A DNA stretch of 16,688 nt from JBBRCX01 sp038204465 (GTDB lineage Bacteria > Planctomycetota > Phycisphaerae > Tepidisphaerales > Tepidisphaeraceae). The position numbers and the translations under genes are program-made. Under the pieces are notes generated by a model, which saw only the letters and a program-made list of their open reading frames with translations, did no database searches and was not told the origin of the DNA. This document shows, in pieces, positions 5,344-13,130 of the stretch. The stretch is from positions 1 through 16,688 of the forward strand of contig JBBRCX010000100.1 in assembly GCA_038204465.1 (NCBI GenBank), read 5' to 3'. The stretch's first letter is position 1; every line of letters begins with the position of its first letter.

Positions 5344-7578
5344 ATGGCTGAGCAGCAGGAAAACATCGAAGCCAGGCTTTGTGCTTACGTCGAAGACGAG
5401 CTCGACGCGGCCGGGCGCATCGAGATCGAGAAGCATCTCGAGGCCAACCCCCAGCACCGCCAGTTGCTGATCGAGCTCACCCGCGCCCGCGACATGCTAC
5501 GCGCGCTGCCGCGCGAGTCGGCGCCGCCGGAGATCGCCGAGACCGTCAACGGCCAGCTCGAGCGCTCCGTCCTGCTTGGCGGCGCGGGCGACGAAGTGAA
5601 GATCGCCGGGCGCGTCAATCGTTTCCCTCAGCTCGCAGCCATCCTCGTCCTCGGTCTGGGACTCGCCGCCGTCGTCTTCTTTACCTTGCCCCGCGCGCCC
5701 AGGCCGCCGGTGGCGCTGAGCACTCCGGCGTCGACCGATTCAATCGCCAGCCTCGCGCCCACGACCGGCCCAGCAACCGCTCCCGCCCTCGCAAAAGACG
5801 CCGGCGTTTCCCCCGCCGAACCTTCGCCAACCGTCGCACTCGCCAAGCCCGGCTCTTCGGATCCCGAAGCCCTAAAGGAACACTCCGTCGATCGCATGAA
5901 GGGCGAGACGTCCTCCGTCGAGCGCGGACGCGCGAACAACAACGCCAAGCCGCTCCTGGTCGTCGTCACCTCCCTGGATCCCAGCGCGGCAAGCCAGCAG
6001 GTCGCTGAGTTCCTGACCAGGAACGGCATCCCCTACGAGGCACCGGCCGAGCCGCTGGAGTTAAGCAATCTTCAAACGTTCAAAGCCAATGCGGCCGAGC
6101 CCGATCACCGGATGACCAACGAGCGGGCCGCCAAGTCCGCGACGGATTCGCTCGACACGGCCCAACTTCCGCGTCCGCGCGAGTCCGGGTCCAAGGCAGA
6201 TATCGACGGCCAGCCCGCCACCACCGCGCCAAGCTTCGCAGACCTGCAGCAGTCCGAGCAGGGCAGCCGCGGTGACAAGCCGCCGATCGCGCCAGGAGCG
6301 CCGTCCACACGGTCTTTAGCCGCCGCAGGGTCCGATGCTGAGAAGCCGCCCGTCTCTAAGGGCGAGGCCGACCAGGCTCAGTCCGCTCATCCGCAGGCGA
6401 CTCCGGCGTTCAACGCGCAGCAGCAGCGCCTCGCCACCAATACAGCCGAGTTGCGCGGCAAATACATCCTCGCCCGCAACATGACGCGCCGGCAGACCGC
6501 CGAGTTGACCAACCAACTGGCCAGCCCCAAAGCGTCGCAGCGCGCCTCCGTATACGACCGATACGCGATGGTCGACAACTCCGGCGCCCAGCGCCTCAAT
6601 GCCCTTAACGACAAGGTCCCCTTCACCGCTGGCCCGACCACTCGTTCGGTTCCGCCAAACCTCGAGGCGCCCGATCCACTTTTGCCCAAGACCGCTGAAC
6701 CAACAAAAGCGGACGGGGTCAACCAGCGTGCGCCGCAGATGGACGCCGCCCCAACGCCCTCGGAAGAGGTGGCTTCAAACGCTGACCGAATGAACAAGAA
6801 AGACGTGGACGATCAGAAGTCCAAAACTGGCGACAGCATGTCCGGCGTCTTCGCCGCACAGGCCAAGACCGAGGAGCAGAAACCCGCTTCGACCCAACCG
6901 GCCTATCCGGTGGTGGTGATCCGCGCCAATGACAAATTGAGCGTCACCTTCGAAGCCCCCAGCGGGGAGGCGAAACAAACGACTGCTCAAGTGGACGAGG
7001 GTGGAAAAATCCGCCTGCCCAGCATGGATCCGATCGCCTGCGCGGGCCTGACGACCGCCGAGCTCGAAGCCGCCCTGAGCAAGAGGTATCGCGAACAAAA
7101 CAAGAGCGCGAATCCGCGCGTGACCGTGAAGCGCCTGGAGAATGATCGTGGCGGTTCAGCGGGCGGCGGAAATGAATCTCCCCCCAATGCCCAGATGCCA
7201 GTCCGCGAGGCCAATACCGCGGCGCAAGTCTCCACGAACAAGCCCGCCACGACTCAATCCAGCGGCGCGGAGCAGTCAGAGATTGCTTTCAAACAGCAGA
7301 CGACCCCCCAGCCCGCGCAGCGTCCCAACGACACATCCGTCGCGCTCGCCGCCGACGACGAGCCAACCGACGTGGTCATCCTCGTGCAGAACGAGGAAGC
7401 TGTCGGTGCGGGTGCCGGAGTAGGCGGCGCCGCCGCCACTCCAGCGCCCGCCACGCAGCCGATGTCGATGCCCCCTGAGCCCGCGATGTCCGCAAAGACC
7501 GCCGCGACCGGCCCAACCACCCGCGATGCCGATGCTGTCGAACGCGCCGCGCCCGATGCGCCGAACCTGGCAAAGTAA
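5344..7578 (+). CDS. Putative membrane-anchored anti-sigma protein with extracytoplasmic polysaccharide-export (Wza-like) domain
   Basis: This is a 744-residue protein following the ECF sigma gene. Residues 1-60 resemble a cytoplasmic anti-sigma domain (ARLCAYVEDELDAAGRIEIE, then KHLEANPQHRQLLIELTRAR), but the H-x3-C-x2-C zinc ligands of classical members are not present; the equivalent stretch reads HLEANPQHR. One transmembrane helix spans about 96-115. The outer part is long, Pro/Ala/Thr-rich and low complexity, with a folded patch at 203-240 (LLVVVTSLDPSAASQQVAEF) and one at 365-410. Residues 522-596 look like a Poly_export domain: YPVVVIRANDKLSV, VDEGGKIRLPSMD, AGLTTAELEAALSKRY and PRVTV follow the Wza/KpsD pattern. 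The ATG at 5344 was preferred to a GTG at 5305. The anti-sigma role is inferred from position and layout. Confidence 0.7.
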   Translation: MAEQQENIEARLCAYVEDELDAAGRIEIEKHLEANPQHRQLLIELTRARDMLRALPRESAPPEIAETVNGQLERSVLLGGAGDEVKIAGRVNRFPQLAAILVLGLGLAAVVFFTLPRAPRPPVALSTPASTDSIASLAPTTGPATAPALAKDAGVSPAEPSPTVALAKPGSSDPEALKEHSVDRMKGETSSVERGRANNNAKPLLVVVTSLDPSAASQQVAEFLTRNGIPYEAPAEPLELSNLQTFKANAAEPDHRMTNERAAKSATDSLDTAQLPRPRESGSKADIDGQPATTAPSFADLQQSEQGSRGDKPPIAPGAPSTRSLAAAGSDAEKPPVSKGEADQAQSAHPQATPAFNAQQQRLATNTAELRGKYILARNMTRRQTAELTNQLASPKASQRASVYDRYAMVDNSGAQRLNALNDKVPFTAGPTTRSVPPNLEAPDPLLPKTAEPTKADGVNQRAPQMDAAPTPSEEVASNADRMNKKDVDDQKSKTGDSMSGVFAAQAKTEEQKPASTQPAYPVVVIRANDKLSVTFEAPSGEAKQTTAQVDEGGKIRLPSMDPIACAGLTTAELEAALSKRYREQNKSANPRVTVKRLENDRGGSAGGGNESPPNAQMPVREANTAAQVSTNKPATTQSSGAEQSEIAFKQQTTPQPAQRPNDTSVALAADDEPTDVVILVQNEEAVGAGAGVGGAAATPAPATQPMSMPPEPAMSAKTAATGPTTRDADAVERAAPDAPNLAK

Positions 7579-7801
7579 TTCCTACCGGGGCACGGACCCT
7601 CCGCTCGTCGCGGCGCCGCGAAGTTGAACCGTTGCTTGGGCCCCACTCCCTGCAGTTCAACCTCATCACCACCCAGCCCGGTCGCCTCTAAGCAACCAAC
7701 CATTTTATAAGGCCACAGGCCGCGCCAGCCCCTAACGTTTCCCCGGTGGAAGCATCTAAGTATCAGAAGTGGTTCGCCGGCAACCGAGGTGGAGTGAACC
7801 A

Positions 7802-7888
7802 ATGGATATGCATGCGAGCAGGGCGATCGGGTGGATCACAATCTTGGGCTACCTCGCCATGTGCGGCCTGCTGTATGGGCTGCAATGA
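7802..7888 (+). CDS. Possible 28-residue membrane peptide
   Basis: This is a short frame starting ATG GAT ATG, with GGAG at 7791-7794 placed seven bases upstream. The product, MDMHASRAIG followed by a hydrophobic stretch (WITILGYLAMCGLLYGL), is a single predicted membrane segment with a lipobox-like LAMC. It lies 223 bases after the putative anti-sigma gene and just before a strong hairpin and an intrinsic terminator, so it could be the last small gene of that transcript or a separate small gene. The short length means chance cannot be ruled out. The 223 bases before it hold no other gene that I can support. Confidence 0.4.
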   Translation: MDMHASRAIGWITILGYLAMCGLLYGLQ

Positions 7889-7912
7889 CCCGATCTTAAA
7901 CGTGAAACAACG

Positions 7913-7948
7913 TGAGAGGCTGACGAACTGACGAGCCTCAGCCTCTCA
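7913..7948 (+). other. Strong stem-loop (11 bp) downstream of the small ORF
   Basis: TGAGAGGCTGA at 7913-7923 pairs perfectly with TCAGCCTCTCA at 7938-7948 around a 14-nt loop. No T-run follows. It lies between the 28-codon frame and the terminator at 7972, so the transcript end carries two tandem hairpins, which could stabilise a short RNA. Confidence 0.7.
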
Positions 7949-7971
7949 TACAGGCACCCTACCTCCCCCGA

Positions 7972-8008
7972 GCCCCGGACGTCTTCCCCGCGTCCGGGGC
8001 ATCTTTTT
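7972..8008 (+). terminator. Intrinsic (Rho-independent) terminator
   Basis: GCCCCGGACG (7972-7981) pairs with CGTCCGGGGC (7991-8000), a perfect 10-bp GC-rich stem with a nine-base loop, followed by ATCTTTTT ending at 8008. It would end transcripts coming from the sigma/anti-sigma side and the small frame. On the opposite strand there is no T-run, so it should not serve the zinc-ribbon gene. The interval 8009-8122 holds a further hairpin (about 8014-8037) but no gene. Confidence 0.85.
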
Positions 8009-8122
8009 GCGCGGCGCACCCACGTCGCGTGGGCGCGACGGCCAAACCGGGGGACGACCAATGCGCGTCGTGCGCACTGTGGTTTCAGCACCGACAGCAC
8101 GACAGTCATGTGTGCTGCGATC

Positions 8123-8758
8123 TTAAATGCGCGGGATGGCGCGAGCGGATTGCAGCAGGCGCCATTGATACATCACGATGTAGATGCCGAAAGCGACTGC
8201 CAGCGCTGAGAGCACTGGAAAGGGGGTCAGGTGGGTTGCTACGTAGAAGAGATTCAGCGCCACGGCCGCGATCGTCACTGCCAGCGCGACCGCTATCAAC
8301 TTCGCGTTACGCGAGAAGACGAGCACCAAGCCTTCGAAGATCAACGCGAGCGCGAAGGCGAAGATGCTCAGGTCATTCAGGAAAAAGACCGACTTGGAAT
8401 AGGGTACTTCCTCGCCGGTGTTGAGGTCGGTGATCGGGAGAAAGGAAGCGTGCGTGTGGAAGAGCTTGTGGGAAATCCAGACGGGCATGTTCGAATTGAG
8501 GAAGATGAGGATCACGCCGACGGCGATGCTGATCCACGCCTCGGGCGCGACTCCCGTCTCCGGCGGGAATGTGCCCAACGAAAGACTTCCCGCTGCCCCG
8601 ACCGGCGCACCGCATCCGTCACAAAACCGCGCCCCGGCCCGCAACGGCACCCCGCATCGCTCGCAGAATGCATCGCGCCGCCCCTGCCCCTCCGGCTCCG
8701 CCGCATCGTTGGGAGGACGGTCCGTCTTTGACAGCCGCGGTAATTTCGAAGTGTCCAT
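8123..8758 (-). CDS. Zinc-ribbon, four-helix membrane protein of unknown function
   Basis: This is a 211-residue protein. An N-terminal zinc ribbon has cysteines at 32, 35, 46 and 49 (FCERCG, then RFCDGCGAPVG), as in many zinc_ribbon-domain proteins. Four hydrophobic segments follow at about 74-89, 124-148, 152-174 and 180-197, with a loop containing HKLFHTHASF and DLNTGEEVPY between the first two. The frame is open upstream through the whole antisense of pheS. The ATG at 8758 starts the part that looks like protein and is preceded by AGAGG and AAGGGG stretches, so I chose it. No pathway partner is visible; the neighbours on both sides point the other way. I do not recognise a named family for the membrane part. 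Confidence 0.75.
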   Translation of the reverse strand: MDTSKLPRLSKTDRPPNDAAEPEGQGRRDAFCERCGVPLRAGARFCDGCGAPVGAAGSLSLGTFPPETGVAPEAWISIAVGVILIFLNSNMPVWISHKLFHTHASFLPITDLNTGEEVPYSKSVFFLNDLSIFAFALALIFEGLVLVFSRNAKLIAVALAVTIAAVALNLFYVATHLTPFPVLSALAVAFGIYIVMYQWRLLQSARAIPRI

Positions 8759-8886
8759 CGCCTCTATCCCCTTGCTGTACTCTTGACCGCCACGAACTCC
8801 GCCCCAGAATGATACCGCGCCAACGTTCGGCCGCGGCTTCCAACCCGCGCGGCATGTCCGGGTTCCAAATCCGCCGATGCCCGTGG

Positions 8887-9040
8887 GGGCGGGTTTCAAA
8901 CCCGCCCGTATTTCGACTGCCGTGTACGCTGCGTGTTTCAGATCCGCCGGACTGACCGCGTGTAGGGCGCGGGTTTCAAACCCGCCCGTTTCGACCGTCC
9001 GACGACCCGATGCCTCCGGCCAGGCCCAGGTTTCAAACCC
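8887..9040. repeat. Cluster of REP-like GGTTTCAAACC palindromes upstream of pheS
   Basis: At 8887-8907 the arms GGGCGGGTTT and AAACCCGCCC form a perfect 10-bp inverted repeat around a single C. A second copy (8969-8985) and a weaker one (9029-9039) share the GGTTTCAAACC core. Degenerate related strings occur at about 8860-8873 and 8934-8947. Spacing is about 80 then 60 bases. No coding potential, and no T-box or leader peptide for pheS, was seen in 8759-9064. Confidence 0.8.
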
Positions 9041-9064
9041 TGCCCTCTTTCGGACCGAGCACCC

Positions 9065-10087
9065 ATGTCCGAAGAATTCGCACACATCGAAACCCTTCTC
9101 ACGCAGGCCCGCGCCGAGCTGTCTGCCGTCAACAATGCGCACGACCTCGAACAGTTTCGCGTCAAGTTCCTCGGCAGCAGCGGCCTGCTCAAAGACGCGA
9201 TGAAACTGCTCGGCAAAGTTCCCAAAGAGCAGAAGCCCGTCCTCGGCCAGCGCCTCAACGCGATCAAAGACGAGGTCACCGCCGCCTTCGAATCGCGCAA
9301 GAACGAGCTGTCCGCCGGCGCCTCCGACGACGCCGACGCGGTCGACGTCACCGAGCCGGGTAAGCGCCCGCAGATCGGCAATCGTCACATCCTGATGAAA
9401 GTGACCGACGAGCTGAGTGAGCTCTTCGGGCGGATGGGATTCTCCGTCGCCTCCGGCCCCGAGGTGGAAGACGAGTTCCACAACTTCGTCGCCCTCAACA
9501 TTCCCGAGAGCCATCCTGCGCGCGACCCGCTCGATAATTTCTATCTCACCGCCGACGGCGGCGCCGGCAAGTCCGCCCCCGGCGACCAGCGTCTCTTGCG
9601 CACGCAGACCAGCACCGTGCAGATCCGCGTGATGGAACAGACCCGGCCCCCGATCCGCGTCGTCATTCCCGGCCGCGTCTACCGTCCCGACACCGTCGAC
9701 GCCACGCACCTTTTCATGTTCCATCAGCTCGAGGCCCTCGTCGTCGACAAAAATGTGACGATGGTCGACCTCAAGAGCACGATCCTCCAGTTCGTTCATG
9801 CCTATTTCGGCCCCGAGACGAAAGTGCGTTTCCGCCCCAGCTTCTTCCCCTTCACTGAGCCGTCCGCGGAGGTCGATGTCTGGTTCGAGAACAAGAACCG
9901 CTGGATCGAGCTCGGCGGCTGCGGAATGGTCCACCCCAACGTCTTCAAGGCCGTCAACATCGACCCCGAAGAATATTCCGGCTGGGCCTTCGGCTTCGGC
10001 ATCGAGCGCATCGCCATGCGCAAGTACGGCATCGCCGACATCCGCCACTTCATCGAAAATGACATCCGCTTTCTCAAGCAATTCTGA
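9065..10087 (+). CDS. pheS: Phenylalanine--tRNA ligase alpha subunit
   Basis: This 340-residue protein has the usual PheS length and order: an N-terminal coiled-coil arm (about 1-95), then the class II catalytic core. Recognisable pieces are FGRMGFSVASGPEVEDEFHN (121-140), the RTQTSTVQIR strand (179-188), motif 2 with GRVYRPDTVDATHLFMFHQL (203-222), the phenylalanine-site segment FRPSFFPFTEPSAEVDV (256-272), and motif 3 GWAFGFGIERIAMRKYGI (306-323). The alanine of WAFGFG occupies the pocket position that sets phenylalanine specificity in bacterial enzymes. It works as an alpha2beta2 tetramer in the cytoplasm, but no pheT follows: the next gene is feoA, 285 bases on. No good ribosome binding site precedes the ATG at 9065. 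Confidence 0.96.
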   Translation: MSEEFAHIETLLTQARAELSAVNNAHDLEQFRVKFLGSSGLLKDAMKLLGKVPKEQKPVLGQRLNAIKDEVTAAFESRKNELSAGASDDADAVDVTEPGKRPQIGNRHILMKVTDELSELFGRMGFSVASGPEVEDEFHNFVALNIPESHPARDPLDNFYLTADGGAGKSAPGDQRLLRTQTSTVQIRVMEQTRPPIRVVIPGRVYRPDTVDATHLFMFHQLEALVVDKNVTMVDLKSTILQFVHAYFGPETKVRFRPSFFPFTEPSAEVDVWFENKNRWIELGGCGMVHPNVFKAVNIDPEEYSGWAFGFGIERIAMRKYGIADIRHFIENDIRFLKQF

Positions 10088-10299
10088 ACGTCCCCGGGCC
10101 TCTCCGAAGCCAACTGGTCGCGCCGAGCCAGCCAGCCTTCCAAGGGCGGCGCTCTGCTGTTTGCTCAGCACGCACGCGTAGCCGAATCTTTGCGGGATGC
10201 CTGCCCAAGCCTGAATTTCGATCGGGAACTGTCATAACAGCCGATTCTTCCCCAAGTAACCGCGCGGCGCTCGCCAGTGTCTAACCGATGGAATTGCCG

Positions 10300-10327
10300 T
10301 TGAAACCCAGTCTCAATGCGATATAGT
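10300..10327 (+). promoter_or_regulatory. Sigma-70 promoter of the feoAB operon
   Basis: TTGAAA (10300-10305) and TATAGT (10322-10327) each match the consensus at five of six positions and are 16 bp apart. Transcription would start near 10334, leaving a leader of about 40 nt before feoA. This argues against the in-frame ATG at 10316 being the feoA start. I see no convincing Fur or DtxR box overlapping it; CTGTCATAACAG about 70 bases upstream is a weak palindrome. Confidence 0.65.
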
Positions 10328-10372
10328 TACAGCAGGCCGGGTCCACCCGCCGGGCCTACGGAGTTGCGACCG

Positions 10373-10651
10373 ATGCAAAAGGCTTGCAGTTTTGTGGCGT
10401 GCAATCATTGCGGCACGCCCGACACGTGCGCGTTGAACAAGCTCGGAATCGGCTGCCGCGGAACCGTCTTCGCGGTGGGCGGCGATCCCGAAGTTCGACG
10501 CCGGCTCCTCGAGATGGGCTTCTGCAACGGCGCCAGTGTCGAAGTGATTCGCCGAGCGCCGCTCGGGGATCCGATCGAATTCCGCCTGCGAGGTTATCAC
10601 CTTTCCCTCCGCGACGAACAGGCCCGCCACGTGCAGATCGTCCCTGCATGA
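10373..10651 (+). CDS. feoA: FeoA-type protein with N-terminal cysteine cluster
   Basis: This is a 92-residue protein. The C-terminal part (about 25-90) is an SH3-like FeoA domain: a GCRGTVFAVGGDPEVRRRLLEMGF beta/turn/helix, NGASVEVIRRAPLGDPIEFRL, and GYHLSLRDEQARHVQIV, in the family's order. FeoA binds or tunes the FeoB ferrous-iron transporter on the cytoplasmic side. The first 28 residues are unusual, carrying five cysteines (C5, C10, C13, C19, C28) and a His, which could hold a metal or Fe-S centre. GGAG nine bases upstream of the ATG at 10373, together with the promoter position, sets the start. feoB follows after one base if its first ATG is used. Confidence 0.87.
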   Translation: MQKACSFVACNHCGTPDTCALNKLGIGCRGTVFAVGGDPEVRRRLLEMGFCNGASVEVIRRAPLGDPIEFRLRGYHLSLRDEQARHVQIVPA

Positions 10652-10652
10652 C

Positions 10653-13109
10653 ATGAACGCGAGTCCTGAGTGTGCGAATCCTGAGAACACTCAGGACGAA
10701 ACTCAGAGACTCAACCCTATGTCCTCCTGCTGCGATCCTGTGACCGACGCCAAGCCGCAACGCGGAGCCATCACCGTTGCGCTCGCGGGAAATCCCAACA
10801 GTGGGAAGACCACGATCTTCAACGGTCTCACCGGCCTGCGCCAAAAGGTTGCCAACTATCCGGGCGTTACCGTCGAGAGAAAGACCGGTCGCTGCCAACT
10901 TCCCGACGGGACCTGGGCCGACGTCATCGACGTGCCCGGCACCTACAGCCTGATCAGCCGCTCCCCCGACGAGCTCGTCGCAATGGAAGTGCTGCGCGGA
11001 CTTCGCACCGACACGAAGACGCCGGATCTGGTCATCGTCGTCGTGGACGCCAGCAATCTCCAGCGCAACCTCTACCTCGTCAGTCAGCTCATCGAGCTTG
11101 GCCGGCCGATGGTCGTCGCGCTGAACATGATGGATGTCGCCGAGCGCCGCGGGTTGAAAGTTTCCCCCGAAGTTCTCCAGCGCGAGCTCGGCGTCCCAGT
11201 CGTGCCGGTGGTAGGGCACAAGCGCCAGGGAATGGACCAACTCAAGGCCGCTATCGCCAATGCCGCGGTCGCCAGGATGCCCGATTGGCCACTGCCGGAA
11301 CCGATGAAGGAGGAGCTGCTCCTCGTGGGAGGAGGCTTGGCCATCCTCGACAGCGAAGCCAACGCCGCCGCGCGCGTCGCTCCCCCCGACGCCCGGCCGC
11401 AGTCCTCCTGGCGCTCACGCCGTGACAAGCCCACAAAGCCGCAACTCGGCGACGCCGTCCCCCCGCGCGCCTGGATCTGCGGCGACACCAATGACCGCCG
11501 CCTCGACCGCTATGAAGCGCTCGCCGAGCGCCTTCTCATTGGCGACCGCGCGGGCGAGTTGAACGACATCGCGCGCCAGGAGCCCGTCGCGTCGCTGCTT
11601 ACCTCCGCGACCGACCGCCTGCAGCAGCTCGGCATCGAGCCGATGCAGGCGGATATCGAAGCGCACTACCGATGGATCGACGGCCTGGCCCACCGCGTCG
11701 TCACCGTCGACCGCCAACCCGAAGCGTCTTCGATCGACGCAGCGCAGACCGAGCAAGCGCCGCCGGAAGCGCGCCGCGTCGAGCCAGGGCGCACGCTTAC
11801 GCAGCGCGTCGACGCCATCCTGATTCACAAGATCTGGGGCCTGTTGATCTTCGCCCTGATCATGGCCACGCTCTTTGTCACCATCTTCTGGGCCGCCGCT
11901 CCGATCATGACGGGAATCTCCGCCAGCATTGATGCGCTGGGCGCGCTCCTCACCAGTCGCCTCAGCGGCCCGCTGAAGGACCTGCTGAAAGACGGCATCT
12001 TCGCGGGCGTCGGCGCGGTCATCGTCTTCGTCCCGCAGATCGCGCTGCTGTTCCTGTTCCTCGCGGTCCTGGAAGACAGCGGATACCTCGCCCGCGCCGC
12101 CTTCCTCATGGACCGCGTGCTGGCAAAGGTGGGCCTGCACGGCAAGAGCTTTATCCCCTTGCTCAGCAGCTTCGCCTGCGCCATCCCGGGCATCATGGCG
12201 ACGCGCACCATCGAGAACCGCAAGGACCGGCTCGCCACCATCCTCGTCGCGCCCTTCATGAGCTGCAGCGCGCGCCTGCCCGTCTACACGCTGCTGATCG
12301 GCACCTTCTTCGCAGCCTGGGGCGCCGCGGCCCAGGCGGGCATCATGCTGGCGCTCTATGCGCTGGGCATCGTCGCCGCCGCCGCAACCGCCTGGATCTT
12401 CAAGCGCTCGCTGCTTCGGGGCCCCGCGCCGGCGTTCATTCTCGAGATGCCCTCCTACAAGCTGCCGCAGCTTTCGCAGGTCGCCCGCCAGGTCTGGACC
12501 AACACCCGCGCCTTCATCACCAAGGCCGGCACAACCATCTTCTGCCTGAGCATCATCCTCTGGGCGATGGCCTACTATCCGCGCCTGCCCGAGCACCGAG
12601 TGCAGCAGATCCGCGCAACCGCCATGGATGGGAAAGCCTCGGAGAAGGAAGCGATCGCCTCCGCGGACAACGCCGTCAGCGCCGCGCAGAGTGAATACAG
12701 CATCGCCGGCCGCATGGGCCACGCGATGGAACCGGTGATCAAGCCGCTGGGCTACGACTGGAAGATGGGCGTCGGGCTGGTGGGCGCCTTTGCCGCCCGC
12801 GAAGTCTTCGTCAGCACGATGGGCATCATCTACAGCGTCGGACAGGTCGAGGACGAGACCGGCGGCCTCTCTTCCGCCATGCGGCAGGACCGCTATGCCA
12901 ACGGCCGTCCCGTCTGGACGCCCCTCGTCGCCGTCAGCCTGCTCGTCTGGTTCGTGCTTGCGATGCAGTGCATGAGCACCGTCGCCATCGTCCGCCGAGA
13001 AACCGGCGGCTGGCGCTGGCCAATCTTCATGATCGTCTACATGAATGGACTCGCATACGTGGTAAGTCTGATCGTCTATCAGGTTGGCTCGCTGTTGCTG
13101 CGAGTTTAA
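10653..13109 (+). CDS. feoB: Ferrous iron transport protein B (GTP-driven Fe2+ permease)
   Basis: This 818-residue inner-membrane protein imports Fe2+. The N-terminal G domain shows G1 GNPNSGKT (46-53), the PGVTVE switch region, G3 DVPG (93-96) and G4 NMMD (158-161). A helical linker of about 200-380 is longer than usual and includes a charged, proline-rich insert near 236-272. The membrane part starts near 395 and contains the two Gate motifs, CAIPGIMATRTIENRKDRLA (509-528) and APFMSCSARLPVY (533-545), with cysteines 509 and 538. The C-terminal helices include GAFAAREVFVSTMG and VAIVRRETGGWRWP. The first ATG (10653) sits one base after feoA; a second in-frame ATG at 10719 (MSSCCDP) is a strong alternative, because a hairpin lies between the two. 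Neither has a good Shine-Dalgarno. Confidence 0.96.
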   Translation: MNASPECANPENTQDETQRLNPMSSCCDPVTDAKPQRGAITVALAGNPNSGKTTIFNGLTGLRQKVANYPGVTVERKTGRCQLPDGTWADVIDVPGTYSLISRSPDELVAMEVLRGLRTDTKTPDLVIVVVDASNLQRNLYLVSQLIELGRPMVVALNMMDVAERRGLKVSPEVLQRELGVPVVPVVGHKRQGMDQLKAAIANAAVARMPDWPLPEPMKEELLLVGGGLAILDSEANAAARVAPPDARPQSSWRSRRDKPTKPQLGDAVPPRAWICGDTNDRRLDRYEALAERLLIGDRAGELNDIARQEPVASLLTSATDRLQQLGIEPMQADIEAHYRWIDGLAHRVVTVDRQPEASSIDAAQTEQAPPEARRVEPGRTLTQRVDAILIHKIWGLLIFALIMATLFVTIFWAAAPIMTGISASIDALGALLTSRLSGPLKDLLKDGIFAGVGAVIVFVPQIALLFLFLAVLEDSGYLARAAFLMDRVLAKVGLHGKSFIPLLSSFACAIPGIMATRTIENRKDRLATILVAPFMSCSARLPVYTLLIGTFFAAWGAAAQAGIMLALYALGIVAAAATAWIFKRSLLRGPAPAFILEMPSYKLPQLSQVARQVWTNTRAFITKAGTTIFCLSIILWAMAYYPRLPEHRVQQIRATAMDGKASEKEAIASADNAVSAAQSEYSIAGRMGHAMEPVIKPLGYDWKMGVGLVGAFAAREVFVSTMGIIYSVGQVEDETGGLSSAMRQDRYANGRPVWTPLVAVSLLVWFVLAMQCMSTVAIVRRETGGWRWPIFMIVYMNGLAYVVSLIVYQVGSLLLRV
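10663..10697 (+). other. 11-bp stem-loop at the feoA/feoB junction
   Basis: GTCCTGAGTGT (10663-10673) pairs perfectly with ACACTCAGGAC (10687-10697) around a 13-nt loop, itself containing another CTGAG. It lies between two candidate feoB starts. If feoB starts at 10719 this is a 67-nt intergenic hairpin that could set the FeoA:FeoB ratio by mRNA stability or occlusion. If feoB starts at 10653 it is inside the coding sequence. Confidence 0.7.
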
Positions 13110-13130
13110 GTCTCCTGTGAGCGCAAACGT

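Noticed and set aside
4354..5457. 367-codon minus-strand frame
   Set aside because: It overlaps the sigma gene in antisense; no start signal or recognisable domain.
8856..9040. CRISPR array
   Set aside because: The repeats are short palindromes of varying quality with irregular spacing and no unique constant-length spacers.
8759..9064. T-box or leader-peptide attenuator for pheS
   Set aside because: No T-box consensus, phenylalanine-rich leader peptide or terminator hairpin was seen.
8759..10171. Upstream extension of the zinc-ribbon frame across the antisense strand of pheS
   Set aside because: The extension has no recognisable domain and covers pheS in antisense; the protein-like part begins at the ATG at 8758.
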